Positions 35,247-45,430 of a stretch of DNA of 64,000 nt are shown in pieces. How positions within the stretch are numbered: position 1 is the first letter of the stretch; every line of letters begins with the position of its first letter. Source of the stretch: Branchiostoma floridae (Eukaryota; Chordata; Leptocardii; Amphioxiformes; Branchiostomatidae). The notes beneath the pieces are model-generated. The model saw only the letters and a list, made by a program, of their open reading frames with translations, ran no database searches and was not told where the DNA came from. The stretch is from contig NC_049979.1 of assembly GCF_000003815.2 (NCBI RefSeq), positions 454,156 to 518,155 of the forward strand. The letters run 5' to 3'. The translations under genes were made by a program, and so were the position numbers.

Positions 35247-35462
35247 CATTAAACTCTGCCGTCCGCAACACGCATTTTGTGGAGCCGGGCTCCGGTCGGC
35301 CGATCGATGGCCTCCATAACGCAATTACGCGAAGATTCCATTTTCATCCATCAATGGCATCCTCGCTCTGCGTGGCGGGTTCGGCCTGACACCTCTCCTG
35401 GAGCCGGCGTGCTCCCGACCGCTCAACCTGACACAGGCGGCACGCAAGCTCAGACATCAGCC

Positions 35463-35472
35463 GTGACGTCAC
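35463..35472. promoter_or_regulatory. Full CRE-type palindrome (GTGACGTCAC)
   Basis: GTGACGTCAC is a perfect 10-bp palindrome containing the full CREB/ATF site TGACGTCA. It lies about 1.5 kb upstream of the IRF2BP ATG in CpG-rich, repeat-free sequence. CREB/ATF binding is inferred from the motif alone. Confidence 0.45.
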
Positions 35473-35554
35473 CGCCGAGCTCTCCGGTGCAGCTGGGCCG
35501 GAGAAAATCAACACCGTGTTTGTGTTCCCAAAACTCAGCCTGGGTACCATTTGA

Positions 35555-35700
35555 TTTGATTTGATTTATTCGGCTGTATAATCATGAGAAATACAGATAG
35601 GGCTACCCAACTAGCCGGAGGCTATTATCAAGGGCTAGCCCTTGTAACAATACAATATGCGATATACAAAACAGCATTAACGATACAGGTAACTTTGGCT
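35555..35700 (-). mobile_element. LINE 3' end, minus orientation, with (AAATC)n tail
   Basis: On the minus strand GCTAGTTGGGTAGCCCTATC, then TGTATTTCTCATGATTATAC, then AGCCGAATAAATCAAATCAA reads as a LINE tail ending in a pentamer run. No coding part is seen in the flanking sequence. Confidence 0.5.
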
Positions 35701-36443
35701 AACCAATCTATACCGTATTTCCTTCCCCCTTTTTAGATCCTGGGAACTGCCTGGCTATTGTGTCTTCTCGCCGTTTGTAATTTTATTATTATTTTTCTAT
35801 TACGTGTAAATCATCATGTAAATAAACAATAACAAAACAAAATGTGGATTTGATACTGCCCCGCCCACATGACGTTTGTTGACATCCCGAGGGCGAGAAA
35901 ACAAGTTACTTTGGGACTTCAGTCAGTCTTTTGCAGTCCCGCGGCCGGTCAGCTCACTCCTAGGCCAATTGACTCCTAGAAGACTTTTATTCCTAACTTG
36001 GCCAAATTCCCCTATTACCATTCCACCAGGTCGGAGTCTGGTAGATACTAGGGTAGAAAGCTTATAAAGATAGATACCATCGAACATCGAAGCATAACTT
36101 TCACCTGATTTGTTTGTTTTCCTTGCTTCGTTTGTTCTGTCTTTGGCAGCATATAATTTAAAAGACACTTCTAGATCCTTTTTTGTAAAATTCGGACTTT
36201 TTCCATTTGATTTGTATATTATGTTTTGTACTTATTATTGATCATTTGTAAATATAACTTCCGTTTCATTGGGTTATTTAACGTTATGATTTCAACTTAT
36301 GTGTTATTTCGTTCACTTTGATGATGTATTATTGATTTATTTTGCGACCTTTTCTCTCGGGGAGGCCGCGAAAAGCCTTTATGGCTTCCGTCCTACCCCT
36401 GCATGTAGTAATTTCCTGTACTCAATGTGTTTGTAATTCATGT

Positions 36444-36631
36444 AATACTGTAAATGCATTTAAGTTCGCGGGGATTTCATTTCGCGGTAGCGGGAAAAAG
36501 GGACTTTTCGCGGTGGTTCTAAGTTCGCGGCAGCACCATGCACTGTAGTCTCTTACTGCCATGGAAAATTGTTCGCGGTGGTTTTAAAATTGTGAACATA
36601 AAACCACCGCGAACATTTCTGCATTTACATA
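36444..36631. mobile_element. MITE of the TGTAAATGCA / GTTCGCGGTGG family, copy 2
   Basis: Starts AATACTGTAAATGCATTTAA and ends ACATTTCTGCATTTACAT. TTCGCGGTGGTT and AAACCACCGCGAAC form inner inverted repeats. It lies 2.5 kb upstream of the IRF2BP ATG. Confidence 0.7.
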
Positions 36632-36767
36632 TGCGAAGAAATAGAGAACCTAAAGTAAAAGAACCAGAAACACAGCGATGTTTCCCCTCGGCCCAGCCGC
36701 GCGCGTAGTGATAAGAGTTTTGGCGTCACCGTGACCGAACTCCACACCCTCTCCGGCAGCAGCTAGC

Positions 36768-36779
36768 GGTGACGTCACC
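36768..36779. promoter_or_regulatory. Full CRE-type palindrome (GGTGACGTCACC)
   Basis: A perfect 12-bp palindrome with the full CRE core TGACGTCA, about 2.8 kb upstream of the IRF2BP ATG and about 95 bp before the element at 36875. Motif evidence only. Confidence 0.45.
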
Positions 36780-36874
36780 CTGCCGGATCAATAATACAGA
36801 CACAAGTGGGGACGGATAGAAACACCTGTTACTTCCTGTTTGCGAACTGAAATTCCGCGAAGGAGACTGCGGAC

Positions 36875-37090
36875 TACTCTCCAAGAAGAGGTTAGGCTCC
36901 GGCTGTTTCTTTTTAGTCGTTTTTATCGGGCTTTCTATCTTGTATTGTATTGTCAAAACCTAACAATAACTGTTTGGCTGGCGGACTTCAAGAAACAATA
37001 CGAAATAGAAAGCCCGATTAAAACGACTTAAAAAAAAAAAAGTATAGCCGGAGCCTAAACAGCCGGAGCCTAACCTCTGCTTGGAGAGTA
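36875..37090. mobile_element. TIR element, family C, 216 bp, 9-bp TSD
   Basis: Begins TACTCTCCAAGAAGAGGTTA and ends TAACCTCTGCTTGGAGAGTA. Inverted repeats run about 75 bp (GGCTCCGGCTGTTT, TAGTCGTTTTTATCGGGC). The right arm has an extra internal copy of the AGCCGGAGCCTAA block. Flanks ACTGCGGAC (36866-36874) and ACTGCAGAC (37091-37099) match at 8 of 9. The TA(N)TCTCCAAG tip resembles family A. Confidence 0.85.
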
Positions 37091-37429
37091 ACTGCAGACG
37101 CAGTTGGTTGAAGTTGTCTAGTTTTGCTAACTGATTTGAAAGTTTGTTTACATGTCATGTTCAACTCATATATCCGTCTACGTAGTCAGTTTCTTTATAA
37201 TGTATTCCAAATGCGAGACCAGATCACTCATACATTACTGTACTGTTATCGTCTAATATCGATAATATTTTGTTGTTCTGTATGTAGCCTCTTAGTATTG
37301 TTGTCTATCTAGCTATTAGTTGTTATTGGTTGCCATACATTGTACCTTGTGCGATTGTCGAGCAATAAATTTCATTCATTTATTCATATCAGGGACCTGG
37401 CCCATATATGTTAAAAATCGCGAATCAGC

Positions 37430-37643
37430 TAGCCTCCATAGCAGGCTCTTTGGGGCCTTTTTTGGGCTCATGATACACTTTTGCTGGCCATTTCTATTTG
37501 TACTCGGTCGCTGATTGCTGGCGTGCTCTGACTGCCCGCCTCCACAAAACGGCAGCAATCAGCAACCAAGTACAAATAGAAATGGCCAGCAAAAGTGTAT
37601 TATGAGCCAAAAATAGGCCCAAAAGAGCCTGCTATGGAGACTA
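37430..37643. mobile_element. Foldback-type TIR element, family D, 214 bp, perfect 9-bp TSD
   Basis: Arms of about 95 bp (TAGCCTCCATAGCAGGCTCT inward to GTACTCGGTCGCTGATTGCT) are near-perfect inverses around a spacer of about 30 bp. The duplication CGAATCAGC is identical at 37421-37429 and 37644-37652. It starts TAGCCTC like family B. As single strand it would fold into one long hairpin. Confidence 0.9.
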
Positions 37644-38252
37644 CGAATCAGCGCTCCGCCCGACAATAACCGCCAGGGTTATTGAAGTCAGCTATGGACA
37701 CAGCGCAGGTGGTCGCTGTTGTCAGCGTGTACAGCTATTTATAACCACCAATCCTGCAACGCCGGAGAGATGCACACTCCTAACTCCAAAGCGCCATTGA
37801 TGAAATTTTGAAGTACTCTTACTTTTGTGGCCAGCAAGCAGGGAGAGAGCACGGCGGAAGCAATCTCCGAGCAGATGTGTGGCTTCGACTTGTTCATACG
37901 CAACTGTGTAGCTGCTCCCCTTAACGCTGTTAGAAACATGCAATGTGAATAAAAAATACTGTGCTAGCCTCCATTTTGGACGTGTTACGTGGTTGTTTCT
38001 TATCATTTGATGGCGACCCTCGCCCGACAATGTTAGTGAGTGTGACGACGACTTGTTGCCTGGATGACTAGCATGGTGAACCGTATTATGCAAAAGGCGG
38101 CTATTCCAGTGATGCAGATTATTGATACAGACTTGCCTACAAGCAGATGGTTCGTACAAGCAACGGAGCCGAACCCTACATCTGCTTGGAGCTTACGGAG
38201 GACTTTGTTGACTCTATATCCGTCCATTCCAGTGACGAAGCCGCACCCTACA

Positions 38253-38740
38253 TGTGCTCGGAGCCGAACCCTACATCTGCTCGAAGCCGAACCCTACATC
38301 TGCTCGGAGCTGAACCCTACATCTGCTCGGAGCTGAACCCTACATCTGCTCGGACCTTGTTGACTCTATATCCGTCCATTCCTGTGACGGAGCCGAACCC
38401 TGCATCTGCTCGGAGCCGAACCCCACATCTGCTCGGAGCCGAACCCTACATCTGCTCGGACCTTACGGCGGACTTGTTGACTCCATTCCAGTGACGGAGC
38501 CGAACCCTACATCTGCTCGGACCTTACGGCGGACATGTTGACTCCATTCCAGTGACGGAGCCGAACCCTACATCTGCTCGGACCTTACGGCGGACATGTT
38601 GACTCCATGCCTGTGACGGAGCCGAACCCTACATCTGCTCGGACCTTACGGCGGACATGTTGACTCCATTCCTGTGACGGAGCCGAACCCTACATCTGCT
38701 CGGACCTTACGGCGGACATGTTGACTCCATTCCAGTGACG
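38253..38740. repeat. 23-bp then 61-bp tandem repeats
   Basis: First a 23-bp unit GAGCTGAACCCTACATCTGC plus TCG repeats to about 38460. Then a 61-bp unit (CCTTACGGCGGACATGTTGA, CTCCATTCCAGTGACGGAGC, CGAACCCTACATCTGCTCGG, A) starts at 38461, 38522, 38583, 38644 and 38705. The 61-bp unit contains the 23-bp unit. ORFs across it are repeat products. Confidence 0.95.
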
Positions 38741-38887
38741 GCCGGCACGGCGGCCGTGAGACTGCCCGGAACGTCTGGAATGCCAAACACAGCGCAGCCG
38801 GATGCGATAGCAGGGTCGTAACCCTGATGAAAGAATCCCTTTCACTCATTCACTTTCAGCACCACGGGGCTGGGTCCTGGGAGGCCG

Positions 38888-39053
38888 TGTGTGTCGCTTG
38901 TTTGTGTGTGTGTGTGCGTGCGTTAATGTGCGTGTGCGCGTGCCTATGTTTGTACGTACGTACGTGCTTGTATGTGTGTGCGCGCCTGCGTGTATGTGTG
39001 TGTGTGTGCGTGTCCGTGCTTAGGTGCATTTATGTGTGTGTGTGTGCGTGTGC
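38888..39053 (+). repeat. GT-rich microsatellite
   Basis: Interrupted (GT)n with GCGC and ACGT steps, about 165 bp of mostly alternating purine-pyrimidine, a sequence type able to adopt Z-DNA. Confidence 0.85.
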
Positions 39054-39270
39054 TACCTCGGAGGTAAAAAAAAATGAAATGATAATAAAACTGACTTTGA
39101 CGATGACTTTATGATGGAAAATTCACGCAAAACGTAATAATGTGACTAAAATGCCAAAAAAGCGTAAAAAGATTAGTTTTTTATCGATGAAATTCCTTGA
39201 GCGCTCTGACAGACCGCTCGCCGGCCGCAGTGACGCAGCTTCAGGGAGGTACCAAAGAGCGTCAGTATGA

Positions 39271-39462
39271 TAATCTCCAAGCAGATCCTACAATGGCATA
39301 AGGTAGTACCAAACTGGCCAAGGAGTGTAGTCAGCCAAGAGGTGTACTATACATTTGCAATGTTTGCCCGGTAGCGAAACACACTCCTATGCCGACGTCA
39401 CTCCTCTGGCAGCTTTTGATACTATCTTATGCTACCGTAGGATCTGCTTGCAGATTCCATTA
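39271..39462. mobile_element. Non-autonomous TIR element, family A, 192 bp
   Basis: The left end TAATCTCCAAGCAGATCCTAC and the reverse complement of the right end (AATCTGCAAGCAGATCCTAC, then GGTAGCATAAGATAGTATCA) form inverted repeats of about 45 bp matching the element at 461-842. The flanks are CAGTATGA (39263-39270) and TAGTATGA (39463-39470), a probable slightly decayed target duplication. The right tip carries a few extra bases. Confidence 0.75.
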
Positions 39463-39812
39463 TAGTATGAGTCTACGCGATGGTTGGGTGACAACAGGAT
39501 AGCCGGGAAGAGTCATCTCAGCTGACACCACTCTTGCAGGCACGGCCTCCGGGCCATTCCGATCATCTATATTTTAAGTGCCAAAATAAATTGGACGGGT
39601 TCGGCTTCTCATTAAAGCCACATCAGAAGGAATCGATGCTCGGAAGCGCCATTTGACACATCGATCTCGGTTCAAAAGTGTCTCACGACCACGCAAGACG
39701 GCTTCGCCCGGCGGAAGAAATGTTAATAAAAGAAGGAAGGAGAAGCGGTTAAAAGTGTGGCAGGAGTGGCTGTTGGCGCGCTGAGTAATTAGAGCCCGTG
39801 GTACCTGAAATG

Positions 39813-39958
39813 TAGCCTCTACCAGGCTCCGTGGATCGGTAGAATCATTATCCTCACGACTTACTCTTCTGGCTGGCTAACTCCCCTAGCGTACTATAGA
39901 CTCTATTTGTCCAATTTCTACAATTAGACCACCGATCCACGAAGCCTGGTAGAGGCTA
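39813..39958. mobile_element. Non-autonomous TIR element, family B, 146 bp, perfect 9-bp TSD
   Basis: Starts TAGCCTCTACCAGGCTCC and ends in its near-perfect inverse (AAGCCTGGTAGAGGCTA). Inverted repeats are about 30 bp and reach GTGGATCGGT. The duplication CCTGAAATG is identical at 39804-39812 and 39959-39967. No coding capacity. Related copies: 2611-2782 and the element that starts at 44762. Confidence 0.9.
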
Positions 39959-39967
39959 CCTGAAATG

Positions 39968-40590
39968 GCCGGCGGAGCGCCGTGTGCATCCCGGTGCGTT
40001 TGATGCGCGGGGAGACAGCGCCAGTCTCGAGGCGCTCCGAGCGGCTCTGCATGACTGATACCGCAGGTCGATAAGCACCGCGCTGCGCCGGTGGGCGGAC
40101 ACTTTCACTTTTCAAGCGAAAGTGTCTTCCTCACAAAAACAGCTGACTACTCTCCGATGAGATAACGGGCCATCAACCCTGGCAGCCCGTCGGGAAGCAA
40201 ACTTGTCTGAGTCTAAACTTTCACAGAGAAGAGTTCGTGCTCAGTACACCGCGGAGCGGTAATACTAATAGGATAGGATGTAGTTTTCTCTCTGTCTGAG
40301 CACTAGAGCATTAAAACTTCCCAATCGCCCTGCAATCGCATTTCCTCCTTGGCTGAAATGTTGCGGACGGAAAAACCCATTTTCGCCGCCCGCGCAGAAC
40401 GAAGGCCGAAGCCGTTACGTGATAGCCGGAGGGATGCGGTCCTCGCAACGATCGTTTGTTCTGGTCGATTCAATCCTGAACGCGCTCCTGTGAACTTGCG
40501 GGGGCACGGAACATTAATATCGGGTGTCGACTCGCGCCGCCCGCGGCGGGCCGCGCTCCGGGCAGCTGATGGATGGGACCGGGGAGGAAA
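39968..40590. other. CpG-rich stretch between a MITE and the nested minisatellite; IRF-like inverted repeat inside
   Basis: No gene seen. ACACTTTC at about 40088 and GAAAGTGT at about 40113 form an 8-bp inverted repeat around ACTTTTCAAGC, giving GTGAAAGTGT on the minus strand. The start region of ORF 40349-41542 lies here but has no family match. Confidence 0.4.
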
Positions 40591-41515
40591 CAATCAGGAC
40601 GATCCCATCTCTCTCGTCCTCGCAGACAAATGGGCCTGGCCTGGCGCGCACAGGGAGCGTACAGGGAGCGCACGGAGAGCGCACAGGAACCGCACAGGGA
40701 GCGCACAGGGAGGAGACAATAAGGACGATCCCATCTCTCTCGTCCTCGCAGACAAATGGGCCTGGCCTGGCGCGCACAGGGAGCGCACAGGGAGCGCACG
40801 GGGAGCGCACGGGGAGCGCACAGAGAGGAAACAATCAGGACGATCCCATCTCTCTCGTCCTCACAGACAAATGGGCCTGGCCTGGCGCGCACGGGGAGCG
40901 CACAGGGAGCGCACAGGGAGCGCACGGGGAGGAAACAATCAGGACGATCCCATCTCTCTCGTCCTCGTAGACAAATGGGCCTGGCCTGGCGCGCACAGGG
41001 AGCGCACAGGGAGCGCACGGGGAGCGCACAGGGAGCGCACGGGGAGCGCACAGGGAGGAAACAATCAGGACGATCCCATCTCTCTCGTCCTCGCAGACAA
41101 ATGGGCCTGGCCTGGCGCGCACAGGGAGCGCACAGGGAGCGCACGAGGAGCGCACAGGGAGGAGACAATCAGGACGATCCCATCTCTCTCGTCCTCGCAG
41201 ACAAATGGGCATCGCCTAGCGCACAGGGAGCGCACGGGGAGCGCACAGGGAGCGCACGGGGAGCGCACAGGGAGCGTACAAGGAGCGCACAGGGAGGAGA
41301 CAATCAGGACGATCCCATCTCTCTCGTCCTCGCAGACAAATGGGCATCGCCTAGCGCACAGGGAGCGCACAGGGAGCGCACGGGGAGCGCACAGGGCGTG
41401 CACGGGGAGCGCACAGGGAGGAGACAATCAGGACGATCCCATCTCTCTCGTCCTCGCAGACAAATGGGTATCGCCTGGTGCGCAAAGGGAGCGCACAGGG
41501 AGCGCACAGGGGGGC
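40591..41515. repeat. Nested minisatellite: 8 units of 104+11n bp
   Basis: CAATCAGGACGATCCCATCT starts units at 40591, 40717 (as CAATAAGG), 40832, 40936, 41062, 41166, 41301 and 41425. Spacings are 126, 115, 104, 126, 104, 135 and 124. They differ by multiples of the internal 11-mer GCGCACAGGGA; the last two units lack 2 bp in the core (GCATCGCCTAGC for GCCTGGCCTGGCGC). Stop codons are rare in all six frames, which creates many overlapping ORFs (for example 40349-41542) that are not genes. Confidence 0.95.
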
Positions 41516-41589
41516 CACACTCGCCGGTTTTTACCTCCGTAAAGAATGACGTACTCCGTGAATAGTTTCATTTGGCTGGTTAGTCATTG

Positions 41590-41820
41590 GGCAATTGAAT
41601 GAAGACCTTAATTGCACATACACACATACCCACTGGGTTCAGTACAGGTCGTAACAAAATATACATGAATTGACAATACACAAGAATCTTATTCTACTAT
41701 GTGAATCCGACTTCTTCTCGCTTCTTTGTGATATTGAAAAATGTAGGAACAGATATGCTTTATAAGTAAAGGTTTGTCTAGATTCATGAGGAATATAAAT
41801 TTGTGTATATTACACTTAGT
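41590..41820 (-). pseudogene. 5'-truncated LINE: ORF C-terminus plus 3' UTR
   Basis: The minus frame ending with TAA at 41689-41691 reads HKFIFLMNLD, then LIKHICSYIFQYHKEARR, resembling C-terminal ends of LINE reverse-transcriptase proteins (coding part 41689-41820). Downstream on the minus strand the 3' UTR (CGACCTGTACTGAACCCAGT, GGGTATGTGTG, AAGGTCTTCATT) matches a second copy at 17683-17788. The protein match is by pattern only; the shared UTR is directly seen. Confidence 0.6.
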
Positions 41821-42477
41821 TTTATGAATTTTGGACAATGTACTTCGTACTAGGTGGCAGACGGTCACTGAAACGTCGGTATTTAAGAGTACTTGCTTGT
41901 GTATGAAGAAGTTTGTTATCAAAGGGCAAGTATCGTTTTGGGGCTCCTCTTTTTGTGTGTCTACCTGTGTTACCTGATAGTTGTGGTCAGCGTAACAGCG
42001 TAAGAACGGCCGGATGGATGGAGATGGTACTTGGTATGTTCGTAGGTTTGGGGAACACAAAGGTCAAGGTCGATTATATGGGCGTCCTGGCGGCTTTCCT
42101 TGGTAATGCAGCGGAACGTCTGGTGTTTGTATCTTTTTTCCTGGACTTGATTTTTTTTAATGCCAGATAGCTTTCAGTCACGAAAAGCGGTGTGGGTTTC
42201 TATGGTCCCCCTAATTGCTTTGACTTGCTAGCATAGTTCTGCTTCTGAACTGAAACATCTCGCGATTGATGTAGATGTAATGACAGATGTTCGGGGCGAG
42301 TTTTGCGAGTCTCTCGTCGCCAGGCGTATCGATCTGGAGCAGCGGGCGTTGGGGCGCTGCGGGCAGGCAGGCGGGCACGTCGCATCGCGCTGAAACACCT
42401 GTGTGCGCCACGGGGAAGGAGAGATGCAAGGGCGCAGGAAAGACATGCCGTCTATCTTAGAGGGGAAAGCAAGCCGC

Positions 42478-42985
42478 GCCATCGATCGGTTACTGCCTGG
42501 AACACATCACAAAGATTCCACATCAAACAGAAGACTTGTTACCGCCTGAAGGTCACGGACGAAGTACTTCTCGCAACTTCTCTGTATCTCCGACGTACAC
42601 TGTTTTCTTGGGAGAGCATTTTTCATCAATGAAAGGCAGAAATAACTTGCAGTTGTGGACACAGAGTCAGTGTGTCAACTGTCAAGGCAATTACAATCGC
42701 AGCGCAACAAAACAGAGCTTAAGAAAGCCTTAAAACGAAGACAAATTTGAGTTGAGTGAAGGCTTTTCACAATCAAAATCATAAGTGAAGCTCGTCTACA
42801 TTTAAAACGTTTAGAACTAACCGCCGACAAAGGGGTGAAACAGACCGACATCGATCGCTTTCTGCACGGAGCACATCACAAAGACTCGCCTACGGAAAAA
42901 ATGACTTGTCACGGACGAAGCGCTTTGCCAACTTTTCCGTGTCACCGATGAGCGATAGTGAAAATATTATTATCCATCAACGAGG
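42478..42985. repeat. Diverged tandem duplication, about 365 bp apart
   Basis: CATCGATCGGTTACTGCCTG, GAACACATCACAAAGA, TCACGGACGAAG and CTTCTC.GTATC at 42478-42620 correspond to CATCGATCGCTTTCTGCACG, GAGCACATCACAAAGA and TCACGGACGAAGCG at 42846-42985. Confidence 0.7.
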
Positions 42986-43548
42986 AAAACGACAAAGGCG
43001 CGCTCTAGTATAGTAATTTATTATACAGTCCCTCAACAAAAAACTGAATAAAGTTTAAGACAATGACAAACTTAAGCTGGTTAACGGCTTCTTAGAAATA
43101 AAATTAAAGCTTTTTGTGAGTGCTGCTGTTAAAAACGTTTTGCAGTACAACATTGTCTTGGTCTTTGTTCACAAGTGATAGAGGATGAATAATAAAATCT
43201 AACATCAGTCACTATTGAAAGATAGTGGATGTTGTCTGAAACGTCTGACCATTTTCAAAAATTTCCAGCTGCTTTATCAACTTTTGTATTGTGTATTACA
43301 CTACCCGTTTTAATTGGGGTATAACAAAATATAAAAAAGGTGGAAAAATAGACAAGAGAGACAATAGTTTTTTTCACTTTTTTTTTCAACATTTCAAATA
43401 AAATACAACAGAAGAAGGAAAGAAAAAGGGATGTGGATGTCTAATTGAATTTAAGTTAAGCTAGTCTAAATGCAAAATATTCAGATTTAGGACAACTCAG
43501 ACAACATATTGTTTACGTAGGCAAGCAAGCGAGCGAGGGCGAAAGTTG

Positions 43549-43717
43549 TACTCTCTAAGTAGAGGTTAGGCTCCGGCTGTTTTTTAGTCGTTTTTATCGG
43601 GCTTTCTATTTTGTATTGTTTCTTGAAGTCCGCCAGCCAAAGTTAGGTTTTGACAATACAAGATACAATACAAAATAGAAAGCCAGACAAAAACGACTAA
43701 AAATCGTTAAAAAAACA
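43549..43717. mobile_element. Family C element lacking its right end, between 28-bp direct repeats
   Basis: The left end TACTCTCTAAGTAGAGGTTA and the body (GGCTCCGGCTGTTTTTTAGT, ATCGGGCTTTCTATTTTG) match the copy at 36875. The right arm stops at AAAAACA, so the last 30 or so bases of the expected inverted repeat are missing. Flanks 43521-43548 and 43718-43745 are 28-bp direct repeats differing at 2 positions (GCAAGCA[A/G]GCGAGCGAG...GCGAAAGTTG). Confidence 0.75.
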
Positions 43718-44541
43718 GCAAGCAGGCGAGCGAGTGCGAAAGTTGGGCCCAGCTTGAGTTTGTGCGACACCATCTAATCCTGGCAGAAAGAACGCGCTAG
43801 CTCCAGCCGTCATCGCATCACGTAGGCGCGCTCTGTCGTGTCGCACAGATGAAAGGAAAGATCGGGTCACGGCGGGGCCGCTTTTCTCTCGCCGCTTCCT
43901 GACAACCGCCTCTGACGCGCGTGCGATCAGGTGGCTCTCTACAGACGGCACAGGTGATCACTGCGGATCCCTCCCCGCGGGGACCGAGCTTCAGTCGCCG
44001 TAATTGCACCATACAGGAACACCGGCGGGTCGGGTCCGTGTGGACCGCGCGCTCTCGGGAATAACTACACAGGACGCGCGCACAAAGCGCCCCGTTTCAT
44101 CCCCGTAAGAAGGGAGGAAATGAAGAATATGAAACGCTTCCTCGGCCCACAGTAGCCTGAGTAGGCGTACTTCTTTTGGAGGTGAAAGTAGATTAGATAC
44201 CTAAAGGATGGTGAATGGTTTGAGGTAACTTTCCACAAGTCACCGAGCCCTAGATTCGAGATACGAATCAATCTTACTACGATTTTAAGACGTTTCTATC
44301 TCTGAGTGTAGTATGGTGTGCCGAACGTGGGGGTCGAATAGAGAGTTTCTTTAAAAATTCATACCGTGGTGAAATTTCTAACGTTACGTGTTGCCCTTGC
44401 ACTTAAACTTTCTCCCGAAGTTGAAAAATGTTGCATTGTGCAGACCAGACGCCAACACTAACCGCTCACCTGGTGTATTTTTTCCAGCACAGAACAAATT
44501 TACAGGTGAATATTTTCTGTTCTGGTGCGAGCCATCGGGCC

Positions 44542-44730
44542 TAGCTTTCTCCAGGCCTTCATACGGAGGTACGGGGATAGTAGAATTCGGCACAAAATAG
44601 GGAAACTGGTCAGGGTAGTACACGCTAAGGTTAGTGGCTGTGCGGCCGGTCAACTCCTTTCGTAGCAAAACTCCCCCGGCAAATTATTCTCCCTATATAA
44701 CAGCCAGCGAAGCCAGTCTGGTAGAGACTA
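44542..44730. mobile_element. TA-ended TIR element related to family B
   Basis: Starts TAGCTTTCTCCAGGCC and ends GTCTGGTAGAGACTA, so the termini are imperfect inverses and resemble family B. The inner part is the reverse complement of the repeat at 2485-2625. The flanks ATCGGGCC (44534-44541) and GGCGGGCC (44731-44738) agree at 6 of 8 bases, so the target duplication is uncertain. Confidence 0.5.
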
Positions 44731-44761
44731 GGCGGGCCGGTGTGCAGCTGTGGTACGTCAC

Positions 44762-44957
44762 TAGCCTCTACCAGGCTCCAAATGTAGCTGGAAAAATAGT
44801 AGAAATTGGCCAAATGAGATAGAAAATACGCCAGAAAATACACCAGAGGAGTTAGATGGCCGAAAAGCAAAGCTTCCTTAGGTCACAAACTGTATTTTCT
44901 GTCTTATTTGGCCACTTTCTACTTTTTTCCAGCGACCTGTGGAGCCTGGTATAAGCT
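44762..44957. mobile_element. Family B element whose right end is the seed of a tandem array
   Basis: Starts TAGCCTCTACCAGGCTCC, with inner inverted repeats AGTAGAAATTGGCCAAAT against ATTTGGCCACTTTCTACT, and a right end GGAGCCTGGTATAAGCTA. The 9 bp before it are GTACGTCAC (44753-44761). After the first right end the bases are only partly matching (GTACGACCT), but a perfect GTACGTCAC follows later copies of the right end at 45210-45218 and 45381-45389. Confidence 0.7.
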
Positions 44958-45430
44958 AGTACGACCTGTGGAGCCTGGTATAAGCTTACAGCGACCTGTG
45001 GAGCCTGGTAGAGGCCGGCTAGTGTGTCACCATACGACGTGCCCCGGGATTGATATGCACAGGAGCGACCTGTGGAGCCGGGTATAAGCTTCCAGCGACC
45101 TGTGGAGCCTGGTAGAGGCTTCCAGCGACCTGTGGAGCCTGGTATAGGCTAGTACGTCCTGTGGAGCCTGGTAGAGGCTATTGCGACCTGTGGAGCCTGG
45201 TAGAGGCTAGTACGTCACCATGATACGTGACCCGGGGATTGATATGCTCAGGAGCGACCTGTGGAGCCTGGTAGAGGCTAGTACGACCTGTGGATCCTGG
45301 TAGAGACTAGTACGTCACCATGATACGTGCCCCGGGGATTGATATGCACAGGAGCGACCTGTGGAGCCTGGTAGAGGCTAGTACGTCACCATAAGAAGTG
45401 CCCCGGGGATTGATATGCACATGAGCGCGT
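44930..45430 (+). repeat. Two-size tandem array built from a MITE end plus host flank
   Basis: About 11 copies of a 28-31-bp unit (GCGACCTGTGGAGCCTGGTA plus GAGGCTAGTA). Four of them are extended to about 70 bp by a block with GTCACCATGATACGTGCC and CGGGGATTGATATGCACAGG. The short unit is the terminal inverted repeat of the element at 44762; the long extension starts with that element's target-site copy. The array ends at about 45430, before unrelated sequence. Confidence 0.8.

Noticed and set aside
40349-41542. 397-codon plus ORF rich in HRERTGSA
   Set aside because: Runs through the nested minisatellite; equally long ORFs exist in other frames and on the other strand.
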